A stretch of 55,344 nt of DNA. Source: Leisingera sp. JC1 (lineage in GTDB: Bacteria > Pseudomonadota > Alphaproteobacteria > Rhodobacterales > Rhodobacteraceae). The notes beneath the pieces were generated by a model. The model did not search any database. It saw only the letters and a list, made by a program, of their open reading frames with translations, and had not been told where the DNA came from. Position numbers and translations under genes: made by a program. The DNA lies in contig NZ_LYUZ01000001.1 of the NCBI RefSeq assembly GCF_001679925.1, forward strand, positions 111,561 to 166,904. The letters are read 5' to 3'. Below, one piece after another: positions 18,269 through 27,360 of the stretch; the stretch's first letter is position 1, and each line of letters opens with the position of its first letter.

Positions 18269-21087
18269 TTGCCTACTTTCCACTTCAGTTCTTTCGGGCC
18301 GGTGCCGACCGGGGATTCCTGCGCCGGGAAGGCCGGCTGGCTTTCCTGCAGGTCAGATGGCGCGTCGGCCTTTTCGATTTTGACTTTGAGGTCGAACCAG
18401 GCCGCCTGACCGGTGATCGGGTCCGAATTGGCCCACCGCATACCATCGCCCTTGGCGGGCAGCAGTTCGTGGATCAGGTGGTTGAGCAGGAAGCCCTTGG
18501 TGGCTTCCGGTGCATCCTCCTCCAGCGCCCAGGCGCCCTTGCGCTTGCCGATGGCATTCCAGGTCCAGACGGTGTTGTCGTTGAGCGCCGCCATCTCCAT
18601 AACCGGCACGGTGATTTCGCCGTGCGGCGAGGTGACCTTGGCCCAGTCGCCGTCCTGCAGCCCATGCTCGCGCATCAGCTTGGTCGGAACATAGAGCGGA
18701 TTGCGGCCATGCAGCTGGCGCAGCCAGGCGTTTTGGGTGCCCCAGGAGTGGTACATCGCCATCGGGCGCTGGGTGAGCGCGTTGACGGTGAAGCCCTCGT
18801 TGCCTTGCTGGTCAGTCTCGTACCAGATCGGCAGTGGGTCCATCACGTCCTTGACGCGCTGGCGCAGATGCTCGGGCGGCTGGCGCTCGCCATGGCCTTC
18901 GGCGGCCAGCTGGAACTTGCGCATCGGCTCGACATAAAGCTGGAACAGGTAGGGCTGCGGGCTGTCATACAGCCCCATGCCCACCGCCCAGTCCTGATAG
19001 GCGGTGTTCCAGGGCTTATAGTAGTCCGCGCCTTCCGGAATGTGGGCGACGTGGAAGCCGCCGTTTTCGATGTACTGGTTCAGCTGCTCCGGGTTTACTT
19101 CACCGCGGCCGGTTTTGCTGCCGTCTTCACCGCGGAAACCGGACAAGGGGCCGATGCCCGGCTTGCGCTCGTGGTTGACGATGTAGTCGGCGTAATCCTT
19201 CCACTTCGCTGTGCGGTCCTCATTGGTGAAACCCGGCAGTTTCATCCGGTTGGCCAGCTGAATCAGCACAGTCTGGAAGCCGCGCACGTCGCGGTCCGGT
19301 TCGATCACCGGCCAGCGGATCGCATCTGCTGCGGCGTCCGCCTCGCAGATCGGGCGGTCCAGCAGCGAGATGCAGTCGTGGCGTTCCAGATAGGTGGTGT
19401 CCGGCAGGATCAGGTCGGCAAAGGCCACCATTTCGGAACTGTAGGCGTCCGAATAGATGATGTGCGGGATCTTGTAGTCGCCGTTTTCATCCTTGTCGGT
19501 CAGCATCTCCATCACACCCTTGGTGTTCATGGAGGAGTTCCACGACATGTTGGCCATATACATGAACAGCGTGTCGATCTTGTAGGGATCGCCGGCATGC
19601 GCATTGGAAATCACCATATGCATGAGGCCATGGGCCGACATCGGGTTTTCCCAGGTGAACGCCTTGTCGATCCGCGCCGGGCTGCCGTCTTCTTTCAGCG
19701 CCAGATGCTCCGGTCCGCGCACAAAACCCAGGTGCGGGCCGTCCAGCGGGGTGTCGGGCGTGGCCTTGCAGTGGGGGGTTGGGTGCGCCTCAACCGGCTT
19801 GGGGTAGGGCGGTTTGAAGCGGAAGCCGCCGGGAACCTCGACAGTGCCCAAGAGGATCTGCAGCACATGCAGCGCGCGGCAGGTCTGGAAGCCGTTGGCA
19901 TGCGCCGATACGCCGCGCATCGAGTGCATGGCCACCGGCCGGCCGATCATCTTGGTATGTTTCTCGCCGCGGAAGTCGGTCCACTCGTGGTCCAGCTCAA
20001 ACGCCTCGTCAAAGGCGACACGGGCCAGTTCGCCCGCGATGGCGCGGATGCGCTTGGCCGGGATGCCGCATTTTTCCGCGACGGCTTCGGGGGCATATTC
20101 GTCCGCCAGATAACGCTCGACCATCTGGTGGAAGACCGGGCGATGCGTGACGCCGTCCTTTTCGTAGACCGCCGACAGGTCCGGGCGCACGCCGGGCTGG
20201 TCGAAGGAGGTCAGCTTGCCGGTGTTGCGGTCGATCACCAGCATCTTGCCGTCACCGTCGCGCAGGAACAGGCCCTTTTCTGGCCCTTCCTCGGCGTTGA
20301 TCAGCACCGGCGCGTTGGTGTAGCGGCTGAGGTAGTCGAGGTCGATCTTGCCAGCCTTCATCAGCACATGGATCAGTGACAGGATGAACAGTCCGTCGGT
20401 GCCGGGGGTAATGCCGACCCAGTCGTCCGCAACCGCGTTGTAGCCGGAGCGGATCGGATTGACGCCGATCACCCGCGCGCCGCGCTTCTTGATCTTGCCG
20501 ATGCCCATCTTGATCGGGTTTGAGTCATGGTCTTCCGCGACGCCGAACAGCAGGAACAGCTTGGTGTGGTCCCAGTCGGGCTGGCCGAATTCCCAGAAGG
20601 CGCCACCCATCGTGTAGATGCCCGCAGTCGCCATATTGACAGAACAGAAACCGCCGTGCGCTGCATAGTTCGGTGTACCAAAGCTTTGCGCCCAGAAGCT
20701 GGTGAAGCTTTGCGATTGATCACGGCCGGTGAAGAAGGCCAGTTTTTCCGGAGCCTCGTGGCGCACCGGTTCCATCCAGCCCACTGCAATCGCCAGCGCC
20801 TCGTCCCAAGTGATTTCCTTGAACTGGCCTGATCCGCGCGGCCCGGTGCGCAGCATCGGCGCCTTCAGGCGAGACGGCGCGTTGACCTGCATGATCCCTG
20901 CGGACCCTTTGGCGCAAAGCACACCCTTGTTCACCGGGTGGTCGCGGTTGCCCTCGATATAAGCGACCTTGCCGTCCTTCATATGCACGTTGATGCCGCA
21001 GCGGCAGGCGCACATGTAGCAGGTGGTCTTGCGGATCTCGTCCGAGACCTTGGGCGAGGTGTTCAGGATTGGCTGCTGGTGGGTCAT
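18265..21087 (-). CDS. soeA: Sulfite dehydrogenase molybdopterin subunit SoeA
   Basis: 940-residue complex-iron-sulfur molybdoenzyme. The N-terminal 4Fe-4S ligands are Cys23, Cys26, Cys30 and Cys58; a Cys148 in HGGFCSVN is a candidate molybdenum ligand. There is no twin-arginine signal peptide, so the enzyme faces the cytoplasm, unlike DMSO reductase or thiosulfate/polysulfide reductases. Together with soeBC and the adjoining pta-xsc genes this fits SoeABC, the cytoplasmic membrane-bound sulfite dehydrogenase known from Allochromatium and from taurine-degrading roseobacters. It would oxidise sulfite released by Xsc to sulfate. An AGGA site precedes ATG 21087. A 96-base gap to pta shows no recognised site. 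Confidence 0.85.
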   Translation of the reverse strand: MTHQQPILNTSPKVSDEIRKTTCYMCACRCGINVHMKDGKVAYIEGNRDHPVNKGVLCAKGSAGIMQVNAPSRLKAPMLRTGPRGSGQFKEITWDEALAIAVGWMEPVRHEAPEKLAFFTGRDQSQSFTSFWAQSFGTPNYAAHGGFCSVNMATAGIYTMGGAFWEFGQPDWDHTKLFLLFGVAEDHDSNPIKMGIGKIKKRGARVIGVNPIRSGYNAVADDWVGITPGTDGLFILSLIHVLMKAGKIDLDYLSRYTNAPVLINAEEGPEKGLFLRDGDGKMLVIDRNTGKLTSFDQPGVRPDLSAVYEKDGVTHRPVFHQMVERYLADEYAPEAVAEKCGIPAKRIRAIAGELARVAFDEAFELDHEWTDFRGEKHTKMIGRPVAMHSMRGVSAHANGFQTCRALHVLQILLGTVEVPGGFRFKPPYPKPVEAHPTPHCKATPDTPLDGPHLGFVRGPEHLALKEDGSPARIDKAFTWENPMSAHGLMHMVISNAHAGDPYKIDTLFMYMANMSWNSSMNTKGVMEMLTDKDENGDYKIPHIIYSDAYSSEMVAFADLILPDTTYLERHDCISLLDRPICEADAAADAIRWPVIEPDRDVRGFQTVLIQLANRMKLPGFTNEDRTAKWKDYADYIVNHERKPGIGPLSGFRGEDGSKTGRGEVNPEQLNQYIENGGFHVAHIPEGADYYKPWNTAYQDWAVGMGLYDSPQPYLFQLYVEPMRKFQLAAEGHGERQPPEHLRQRVKDVMDPLPIWYETDQQGNEGFTVNALTQRPMAMYHSWGTQNAWLRQLHGRNPLYVPTKLMREHGLQDGDWAKVTSPHGEITVPVMEMAALNDNTVWTWNAIGKRKGAWALEEDAPEATKGFLLNHLIHELLPAKGDGMRWANSDPITGQAAWFDLKVKIEKADAPSDLQESQPAFPAQESPVGTGPKELKWKVGK

Positions 21088-21183
21088 TGGCGGGTCCTGT
21101 TGGGAGTTTCGGGCGACCGTATGACGGAATGCCTCAATTTGGGAATAGTGTTCTTCGAGAGTTCGGGCTTTTGGAACATTTGT

Positions 21184-22212
21184 TCAAAATTCCGGATGCT
21201 TGGCGTCTGCAGCCTGCAGAATGGTGACGGCGATGATCTGGGTCACGTCCTCGGCGCTGCAGCCGCGCGACAGGTCGTTGGCGGGTTTCGCCAGCCCCTG
21301 CATTACCGGGCCGATGGCAGAATAGCCGCCCAGCCGCTGGGTGATCTTGTAGCCGATGTTGCCTGCGTCCAAGTTTGGAAAAATCATGACGTTGGCCCGG
21401 CCTGCAACAGTGGAACCCGGCGACTTGCGTTCACCGACCGAGGGGACAAACGCCGCGTCGAATTGCAGCTCGCCATCGGCGGCCAGCTCCGGATTCGCCT
21501 CCCGGAACAGACCCAGGGCCTCGGTCACCTTGTTCACCGCCGGGTGCTTGGCGCTGCCCTTGGTGGAGAAGCTGAGGAAGGCCAGTTTCGGGTCTACCCT
21601 GAGCAGCGCGCTTGCCGATCGGGCCGATGCGGCAGCGATGGAAACCATCTCGGCAGGGTTGGGATTAATCACCAGTCCGCAGTCGGAGTACAGCATCGCG
21701 CGGGCGCCATCAGGCGCGCCTTTTGGCGGGTACATCAGGAAAAAGGAAGAGACCATGCCCGCATCTGGCGCCATGCCGATCACCTGAATTGCGCTGCGCA
21801 CCACGTCGCCGGTCGTGTGAACGGCACCGCCGACAGTGCCGGTTGCATAGCCCAGGCGCACCAGCATGGCAGCATAGACCAGAGATGTTTCAGCGGCGGC
21901 GCGGGCATTGGCCTCATCCACGCCCTTGTGTTTTCGCAGTTCATAGTACTCGGCGGCAAAGTCGGCAGTCAGGTCAGAGGTGGCCGGATCATGGACAGCA
22001 ACTCCCTCGCTTGTTTCAGATCCCTCGGCTCGCAGCGCAGCTTCTACCTCGGCCTGCGGGCCAACTAGAATTACATCCGCAATGCCTGCTTGATGCGCTG
22101 CTAGGGCGCCTGCCACTACACGCGGGTCGGTACCCTCGCTCAGTGCGACAAGGGGTCGGGTTGCCGGGGCTTCGGCCTTCAGCAGTTCGAACGGGGACAA
22201 GGTCTGGGTCAC
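21184..22212 (-). CDS. pta: Phosphate acetyltransferase
   Basis: 342-residue PTA_PTB-type enzyme that converts acetyl phosphate and CoA to acetyl-CoA and phosphate. It has the short form (no N-terminal DRTGG/BioD-like domains), with conserved blocks GTVGGAVHTTGDVVRSAIQ, GMVSSFFLMYP and NVMIFPNLDAGNIGYKITQRLGG. Downstream of xsc it takes the acetyl phosphate made from sulfoacetaldehyde into central metabolism. It follows the TauE/SafE gene by 44 bases and is probably in the same transcript. Confidence 0.93.
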   Translation of the reverse strand: MTQTLSPFELLKAEAPATRPLVALSEGTDPRVVAGALAAHQAGIADVILVGPQAEVEAALRAEGSETSEGVAVHDPATSDLTADFAAEYYELRKHKGVDEANARAAAETSLVYAAMLVRLGYATGTVGGAVHTTGDVVRSAIQVIGMAPDAGMVSSFFLMYPPKGAPDGARAMLYSDCGLVINPNPAEMVSIAAASARSASALLRVDPKLAFLSFSTKGSAKHPAVNKVTEALGLFREANPELAADGELQFDAAFVPSVGERKSPGSTVAGRANVMIFPNLDAGNIGYKITQRLGGYSAIGPVMQGLAKPANDLSRGCSAEDVTQIIAVTILQAADAKHPEF

Positions 22213-22256
22213 GAGGGTCAGGTCCTGTAACAGCGGTTTCGGTGCAGGGCCGGGAG

Positions 22257-23003
22257 TCAGAACGCCAGCCGCGCGATATTGATCAGTGAAAGCGCGGTCA
22301 GCATCAGAACCACCGCGCGGCGGAACAGCTTTTGCGAGACCGCCTTGAAACTGTGGGACCCGGCCCAGATGCCGAGGCCCAGAATGGGAAAGGCCAGCAA
22401 GATGCCCGTCAGGGTTTCCGGTCCAACTAGTCCGTTTGCGGCCATAACCGGCAGCGCCATCAGGTCGATGCCGGTCAGGAACACGATCATCGTGGCCCGG
22501 AACACCGCAGGCGGAACCGGCTGCGCGGTCAGAAAGGCCGCCACGGGCAGGCCTCCGACGCCGGCGCTGTTGGCAATGCCTGCAATGGCACCTACGCCCA
22601 CATTTCCATTGCGTCCCACAGGGCGCTTCAGCTGCCAGCCGCTCAGCAAAACCAGGCTCAGCATCAGAATCAGGCTCGAGATTGCCAAGCGGGCCTCCTG
22701 TTCACCAAGCCGTGCCATGATGGCGATGGCAGGAACAGTTGCGATGGCAGCCCCGGCCAGCAGGGCAATGGCCCGGCGCCAGTCGATATGCGGGCGTATG
22801 TCACGCGCTTGGAAAGCGGTCATGGCGATTTCGCAGGAAAAGACCACTGGAATCAGCGGCAGCGGATTGGTGGTGAGGGCCGCCAGAATGATGAAGATCG
22901 CGGAGAATCCGAAGCCGGAAAAGCCCCGGATGACGGCCGCCGCGAACAACGCGGCGGCCAGATAGAGCCCCTGGCCCATAGAGAGGTCAAAGGGCAGGGG
23001 CAT
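22257..23003 (-). CDS. TauE/SafE family sulfite/sulfonate exporter
   Basis: 248-residue membrane protein with about eight hydrophobic helices in two repeats; FSGFGFSAIFIILAAL near residue 30 and FLTAQPVPPAVFRATMI are typical of the TauE/SafE (DUF81) family. Lying 5 bases after xsc and before pta, it most likely exports sulfite (or another anion) from taurine breakdown, in parallel with oxidation by SoeABC. TauZ is the name used for such a protein in roseobacters, but I cannot confirm orthology from sequence alone. Confidence 0.82.
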   Translation of the reverse strand: MPLPFDLSMGQGLYLAAALFAAAVIRGFSGFGFSAIFIILAALTTNPLPLIPVVFSCEIAMTAFQARDIRPHIDWRRAIALLAGAAIATVPAIAIMARLGEQEARLAISSLILMLSLVLLSGWQLKRPVGRNGNVGVGAIAGIANSAGVGGLPVAAFLTAQPVPPAVFRATMIVFLTGIDLMALPVMAANGLVGPETLTGILLAFPILGLGIWAGSHSFKAVSQKLFRRAVVLMLTALSLINIARLAF

Positions 23004-23008
23004 TAGGT

Positions 23009-24781
23009 TCAGACCTTTTGCGGACGCATGTCGTCCTTGCTGATGCCTGCAACCTGAACCGGCTTCTTCATCGCGTCGCGGCGGAAGGGCTCCCCCAGTT
23101 CCTGGTTGATCATCGCTTCGATCAGGGTGGTGATGCCTTTCTTCTGGTCTTCACAGGCCTGGCGCAGGGCGTCGGTCAGCTCTTCCTGAGTGCGGGCAAC
23201 CACACCTTTCAGGCCGCAAGCATTGGCGATCCCGGCATAAGACACTTGGGTGTCCAGCTCGGTGCCGACAAAGTTGTCGTCGAACCACAGGGTGGAGTTA
23301 CGCTTTTCCGCGCCCCACTGGTAGTTGCGGAAGACAACCTGGGTCACGGCGGGCCATTCTTCGCGGCCGATTGCGGTCAGTTCGGTCACTGCGATGCCGA
23401 AGGCGCCATCGCCGGAGAAGCCGACAACCGGAACGTCCGGGCAGCCGATTTTCGCGCCGACAACCGCCGGCAGGCCATAACCGCACGGGCCGAACAGGCC
23501 CGGGGCCAGGTACTTGCGGCCTTCCTCAAACGACGGGTAGGCGTTGCCGATGGCACAGTTGTTGCCGATGTCGGAGGAGATGATCGCATCCTTCGGCAGG
23601 CCGGCCTGGATCGCACGCCACGCACGGCGGGGCGACAGCCAGTCAGGCTTGGCAGCGCGGGCACGCTCGTTCCAGGTGGTGCCGGGATCGTCCTGCTCGC
23701 TGTCCATCGAGGACAGTTCCTGCGCCCAGGAGGACTTGGTGTGTGCGATCAGCGCCTTGCGCTCTTCGCGGCCCTCGTCGCCTGCAGTGGCGGAGAGTTT
23801 TTCAAGGATGGTGTCGGCTACCTGCTTGGCGTCGCCGACGATGCCGACAGTGACTTTCTTTGTCAGGCCTATGCGGTCCGGATTGATGTCAACCTGGATG
23901 ATCTTGGCGTCGGTTGGCCAGTAGTCAATGCCGTAGCCCGGCAGGGTCGAGAACGGGTTCAGGCGGGTGCCCAGGGCCAGGACGACGTCCGCCTTGGAGA
24001 TCAGTTCCATGCCGGCCTTGGAGCCATTGTAGCCCAGCGGGCCTGCAAACAGCGGGTGCGAGCCCGGGAAGGCGTCGTTGTGCTGGTAGCCAACGCAGAC
24101 CGGTGCGTCCAGACGCTCGGCCAGGGCCATCGAAGACGGGATCGCGCCGCCGATAACAACGCCGGCACCGTTCAGGATGACCGGGAATTTTGCGTTCGAC
24201 AGCAGCTCGGCTGCTTCGTTCACCGCGTCGGTTCCGCCTGCGGGGCGCTCAAAATCGACAACAGCCGGCAGGTCGATATCGACGACCTGGGTGAAGTAGT
24301 CGCGCGGCACGTTGATTTGGGCCGGGGCAGAGTTGCGCTTGGCCTGCATGATCACGCGGTTCAGAACCTCGGCCATACGGGACGGGTCGCGCACTTCTTC
24401 CTGGTAGCAGACGCAGTCGGCGAACATGCGCATCTGTTCCATTTCCTGGAAACCGCCCTGACCCATGGTCTTGTTCGCGGCCTGCGGGGTAACCAGCAGC
24501 AGCGGGGTGTGGTTCCAGTAGGCGGTTTTGACAGCGGTCACAAAGTTGGTGATGCCGGGGCCGTTCTGCGCGATCATCATCGACATCTTACCGGTGGCGC
24601 GGGTGTAGCCATCCGCCATCATGCCGCCGGAGCCTTCGTGTGCGCAATCCCAGAAGGTGATGCCCGCCGGCTCAAAGATGTCGGAGATCGGCATCATGGC
24701 CGAGCCGATAATACCAAAGGCATGCTCAATGCCGTGCATCTGAAGCACTTTGACGAAGGCTTCTTCGGTGGTCATTTTCAT
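23009..24781 (-). CDS. xsc: Sulfoacetaldehyde acetyltransferase
   Basis: Thiamine-diphosphate enzyme that splits sulfoacetaldehyde with phosphate into acetyl phosphate and sulfite, the desulfonation step. The 590-residue product has the usual three-domain ThDP fold: the Pyr domain begins MKMTTEEAFVKVLQMHGIEHAFGIIGSAMMP, a central domain follows, and the PP domain carries the ThDP motif GDGAFGIAVTEL ... NYQWGAEKRN. The N-terminal catalytic Glu region and the length match Xsc rather than acetolactate synthase. CAGGAG precedes ATG 24781. It heads the unit xsc-tauE/safE-pta(-soeABC), and TauR boxes lie upstream. Confidence 0.94.
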   Translation of the reverse strand: MKMTTEEAFVKVLQMHGIEHAFGIIGSAMMPISDIFEPAGITFWDCAHEGSGGMMADGYTRATGKMSMMIAQNGPGITNFVTAVKTAYWNHTPLLLVTPQAANKTMGQGGFQEMEQMRMFADCVCYQEEVRDPSRMAEVLNRVIMQAKRNSAPAQINVPRDYFTQVVDIDLPAVVDFERPAGGTDAVNEAAELLSNAKFPVILNGAGVVIGGAIPSSMALAERLDAPVCVGYQHNDAFPGSHPLFAGPLGYNGSKAGMELISKADVVLALGTRLNPFSTLPGYGIDYWPTDAKIIQVDINPDRIGLTKKVTVGIVGDAKQVADTILEKLSATAGDEGREERKALIAHTKSSWAQELSSMDSEQDDPGTTWNERARAAKPDWLSPRRAWRAIQAGLPKDAIISSDIGNNCAIGNAYPSFEEGRKYLAPGLFGPCGYGLPAVVGAKIGCPDVPVVGFSGDGAFGIAVTELTAIGREEWPAVTQVVFRNYQWGAEKRNSTLWFDDNFVGTELDTQVSYAGIANACGLKGVVARTQEELTDALRQACEDQKKGITTLIEAMINQELGEPFRRDAMKKPVQVAGISKDDMRPQKV

Positions 24782-24868
24782 GGGTCTTGCTCCTGAGTGA
24801 GACGCATAATCCGCCCGGGCCAGAGTGCCGGGAGTTGACTCTGGTTTAGGGGGCGCTGGGGTGTCCGG

Positions 24869-24913
24869 TTAGGGCCAGTTCGCGCGCTGGGATAGGTCCA
24901 AAACTGGACTTAT
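24869..24913 (-). promoter_or_regulatory. TauR boxes upstream of xsc
   Basis: Read on the minus strand, CTGGCCCTAA (24878-24869) and TTGGACCTAT (24901-24892) form a direct repeat with a 23-base period, in the orientation of xsc transcription. A third copy on the plus strand, CTGGACTTAT (24904-24913), makes an inverted pair with the second. The repeat resembles the CTGGACYTAA element bound by TauR in Rhodobacter capsulatus. The nearest copy lies 87 bases upstream of the xsc start. The rest of the 269-base gap to tauR holds no gene that I can support. Confidence 0.75.
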
Positions 24914-25050
24914 GAAAATAGCCCAAAGGTTTTTTCACATATGGTTCAGCCGGTCATGCCCAGTGAGCACAACAAAAATCGCGTATCGTTCGGTGATACA
25001 ATTCGTATCATTTGTTGAGTGGTCGACAGATCGTGGACCAGTAATACTGT

Positions 25051-26511
25051 TCAGCGTTGCTTCAACGCCTGAGCAAGCAAGGCCAAACCGGGCTCGATTC
25101 TGGTGGCAGGAATCGAGGAATAGCCGAGCCGGTAATAGTTCTGCTTGCGGTGCTCTGCTGCGAAGAAAGGCGCGCCGGGTTCAATGATCACGCTTTTTTC
25201 CCGCAGTCGCTCGGCTACTGCTGTGGCATCGATATCATCGGGCGCCTGCATCCACAGGGCTGAACCGCCAAAGCTGCCGACCCCTGCAATGGTCAGTCCG
25301 TGTTTGCGGATGGCATCCTCGATCACTGCGCGCCGGTCGTGCAGAACCTTGGCGATGCGGCGGATCTGTGCGTCGTAGTGGCCGAGTGAAAGGAAGTAGG
25401 CCACGGTGCGCTGCACGTGGCCGGGGGGGTGCCGCAGCACGCTAGCGCGCAGTGCGCGGGCTTGGCGTATGAAAGGTTCGGAGCCGACCAGATAACCGAG
25501 TCTAAGGCCCGGGAACAACGATTTGGAAAAACTGCCCGCGTAGATAACCCGGCCCTCGGTATCGAGCGACTTTAGCGAAGGCGAAGGTGCGCCGAGGAAA
25601 GACATTTCAAACTCGTAATCATCTTCCACAATCACGGCGTCGATTTCGCTGGCGCGCCGCAGCAATTCCTTGCGGCGCTCCATTGGCATTGTGAATGTAG
25701 TGGGGCTCTGGTGGCTGGGTGTGCAGAAAATTACGTTAGTGTCATCGGGGATGCTGCCAGGCGGCAGGCCACGCTCATCGACAGGAATGCAGTCCACCTG
25801 ACACCGGGTCTGCACCACCTGGTCACGCAGTGTATAATAGGCCGGATCCTCCACGGCTGCGCGGCGCCCGCGGTTCAGCAGCAGCTGGCAGGTGATCCAC
25901 AACGCGTTCTGAGCTCCCAGTGTAATCAGGATCTCTTCGGGCCGTGCCGTGATCCCGCGCCTCGGCAGGGTGTGCCGGGCGATGTATTCGATCAGCAGCG
26001 GGTCGTCCTGGTCAAAATAATCGTTGGCCAGTGCGGAGAAGTCCTTTTGCCCCAGAGCCCGCAATGCGCAAAGCCGCCAGTTAGCGTGATCGAACAGCGA
26101 AGCATCGGCCTGACCGTAAATGAACGGATACCGGTATTCGCGCCAATCCTGGGGCTTGCGGGGGGTGTCGCCGCCGGTAAAGCTGCGCGCCATCACCTTT
26201 CCCCAGTCAACAGTATCGCCGGATTTCTGTTGCGGTGTGTAGGAGGGTGGCACTGGTGCATTGTCGGAGACAAAATACCCTGAACGTCCGCGAGAGGTGA
26301 GATAGTCGTTCGCCAGAAGTTCTGTGTAGGCCAGCGTTACGGTGATCCGGCTGATGCCCAGATGCGCGGCCAGCTTGCGCGAGGACGGCAGCTTCTCGCC
26401 AACCCGGAAGCGGCCGGACAATATGCCCTCGGCAATCATTTCCTGGATCTGTGCCTGCAGCGTGCCCTGAGCGTCCGGATTCAGGAAAAAGGTGTCAACG
26501 GAGATGGCCAT
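25051..26511 (-). CDS. tauR: MocR/GntR-type regulator TauR
   Basis: 486-residue activator with an N-terminal GntR winged helix (residues about 10-80; EKLPSSRKLAAHLGISRITVTLAYTEL) and a C-terminal aminotransferase fold (about 120-480) with the PLP-binding Lys330 in YAGSFSKSLFPG. The aminotransferase-like half senses taurine-related ligands through PLP. Its place between xsc and tpa and the repeated boxes near all three genes identify it as TauR, the regulator of taurine catabolism. It is divergent from a peptidase gene, with 105 bases between the start codons. Confidence 0.92.
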   Translation of the reverse strand: MAISVDTFFLNPDAQGTLQAQIQEMIAEGILSGRFRVGEKLPSSRKLAAHLGISRITVTLAYTELLANDYLTSRGRSGYFVSDNAPVPPSYTPQQKSGDTVDWGKVMARSFTGGDTPRKPQDWREYRYPFIYGQADASLFDHANWRLCALRALGQKDFSALANDYFDQDDPLLIEYIARHTLPRRGITARPEEILITLGAQNALWITCQLLLNRGRRAAVEDPAYYTLRDQVVQTRCQVDCIPVDERGLPPGSIPDDTNVIFCTPSHQSPTTFTMPMERRKELLRRASEIDAVIVEDDYEFEMSFLGAPSPSLKSLDTEGRVIYAGSFSKSLFPGLRLGYLVGSEPFIRQARALRASVLRHPPGHVQRTVAYFLSLGHYDAQIRRIAKVLHDRRAVIEDAIRKHGLTIAGVGSFGGSALWMQAPDDIDATAVAERLREKSVIIEPGAPFFAAEHRKQNYYRLGYSSIPATRIEPGLALLAQALKQR

Positions 26512-26525
26512 GCAGGCACATTAGG

Positions 26526-26563
26526 GTGGACTTAAGTGGGGTGCAATCTGGACTTAGGGCCAG
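26526..26563 (+). promoter_or_regulatory. TauR boxes between tauR and the peptidase gene
   Basis: GTGGACTTAA (26526-26535) and CTGGACTTAG (26548-26557) form a direct repeat with a 22-base period on the plus strand. The second copy overlaps a reverse copy, TTAGGGCCAG (26554-26563), giving the palindrome CTGGACTTAGGGCCAG. The direct repeat points toward the divergent peptidase gene, opposite to tauR; near xsc and tpa the repeats point toward the controlled gene. The sites start 15 bases from the tauR start codon, so they may also autoregulate tauR. Confidence 0.7.
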
Positions 26564-26616
26564 TTTGGAGGAATCTGCGCCTTGTACTGGCTGTGCAGGC
26601 AGTGCCAGATAGCTTC

Positions 26617-27360
26617 ATGTCGAAAATCATTGGCCACATTGCTTTTGCAGTTTTATTGACTCTTCTCACACAACTCGGCGGCATGGCCTGGCTGGTGGCT
26701 CTTATGTTCCGGCGCAGGCTTGCAACATTCCTTATTTTGTACTTGGGCCTCAGCCTGGCGGCCATCTGGGCCGCCCCGCACTTCGGTCGGGTTGCTCTCA
26801 GCTGCTGGCAGCAGGGCACTTTGCAAATGCAATCCTGGCTATTCTGTGCATTGAACCGGAACTTCATGGCACCGGAGCTGGCCGAGGTGCTGCAGGAAGC
26901 AGCAGCAGCGGTTGATACAGTTTACCCTGGTACTGTAACGCAGGTTCTAGATGCCAATTTCCCGTTTCTGGCCGGTTTTCCGCTGATTCCGCACTTGTCT
27001 CACCATGACGGTCGCAAAGCGGATCTCGCGTTCTACTATTCAGATGCATCGGGCTACAGCCCCAAGGCAGTCCGGTCTCCGATTGGCTACTTTGCCTTTG
27101 AACAGGGAGTGTCAGAATGCCCGGATGCCAGGCCGTCGCTGCGTTGGGACCTTCAGGCGCTGCAGCCATTGTGGCGGGATTTGGAGGTTGATGCGGACCG
27201 AACGCGTCATCTGCTGCGGGTTCTGGCAGCGGACGACAGGATCGGAAAAATCTTTCTGGAGCCGCATTTGCAGGACCGGTTTGAGGTGAGTTCCGGCAAG
27301 CTGCGCTTTCAGGGGTGCCGTGCTGCGCGGCACGATGATCATATCCATCTGCAGCTTTAG
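26617..27360 (+). CDS. Membrane-anchored LAS-type metallopeptidase-like protein
   Basis: 247-residue protein with two N-terminal hydrophobic helices (about residues 5-60) and a C-terminal domain with the zinc-site pattern of LAS/murein endopeptidases: SHHDGRKADL for the first His/Asp pair and ARHDDHIHLQL for the HxH at the C-terminus. I recognise the layout (NANFPFL-type segment, LSHHDGRKADLAF, SPIGYFAFE, FLEPHLQDR, FQGCRAARHDDHIH) as a conserved, functionally uncharacterised family. A role in cutting cell-wall peptides is inferred. ATG 26617 is preferred over GTG 26536, which would place the TauR boxes in the coding region; no strong ribosome site is visible for either. It adjoins tauR divergently and runs into a permease remnant. 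Confidence 0.7.
   Translation: MSKIIGHIAFAVLLTLLTQLGGMAWLVALMFRRRLATFLILYLGLSLAAIWAAPHFGRVALSCWQQGTLQMQSWLFCALNRNFMAPELAEVLQEAAAAVDTVYPGTVTQVLDANFPFLAGFPLIPHLSHHDGRKADLAFYYSDASGYSPKAVRSPIGYFAFEQGVSECPDARPSLRWDLQALQPLWRDLEVDADRTRHLLRVLAADDRIGKIFLEPHLQDRFEVSSGKLRFQGCRAARHDDHIHLQL

Noticed and set aside
18469-20379. A 636-codon open frame on the plus strand opposite soeA
   Set aside because: It is antisense to a strongly supported molybdoenzyme gene. Long stop-free frames opposite GC-rich genes are expected, and its translation shows no domain or ribosome site.
16617-21087. DMSO reductase (dmsABC) or polysulfide/thiosulfate reductase
   Set aside because: The catalytic subunit lacks a twin-arginine signal and the genes are linked to xsc and pta, which fits cytoplasmic sulfite oxidation better.
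23009-24781. Acetolactate synthase large subunit
   Set aside because: Same ThDP superfamily, but the N-terminal sequence, length and neighbours (tauR, tpa, pta) identify Xsc.
23018-24796. A 592-codon open frame opposite xsc
   Set aside because: It mirrors xsc almost exactly and arises from its codon bias; no recognisable protein features.
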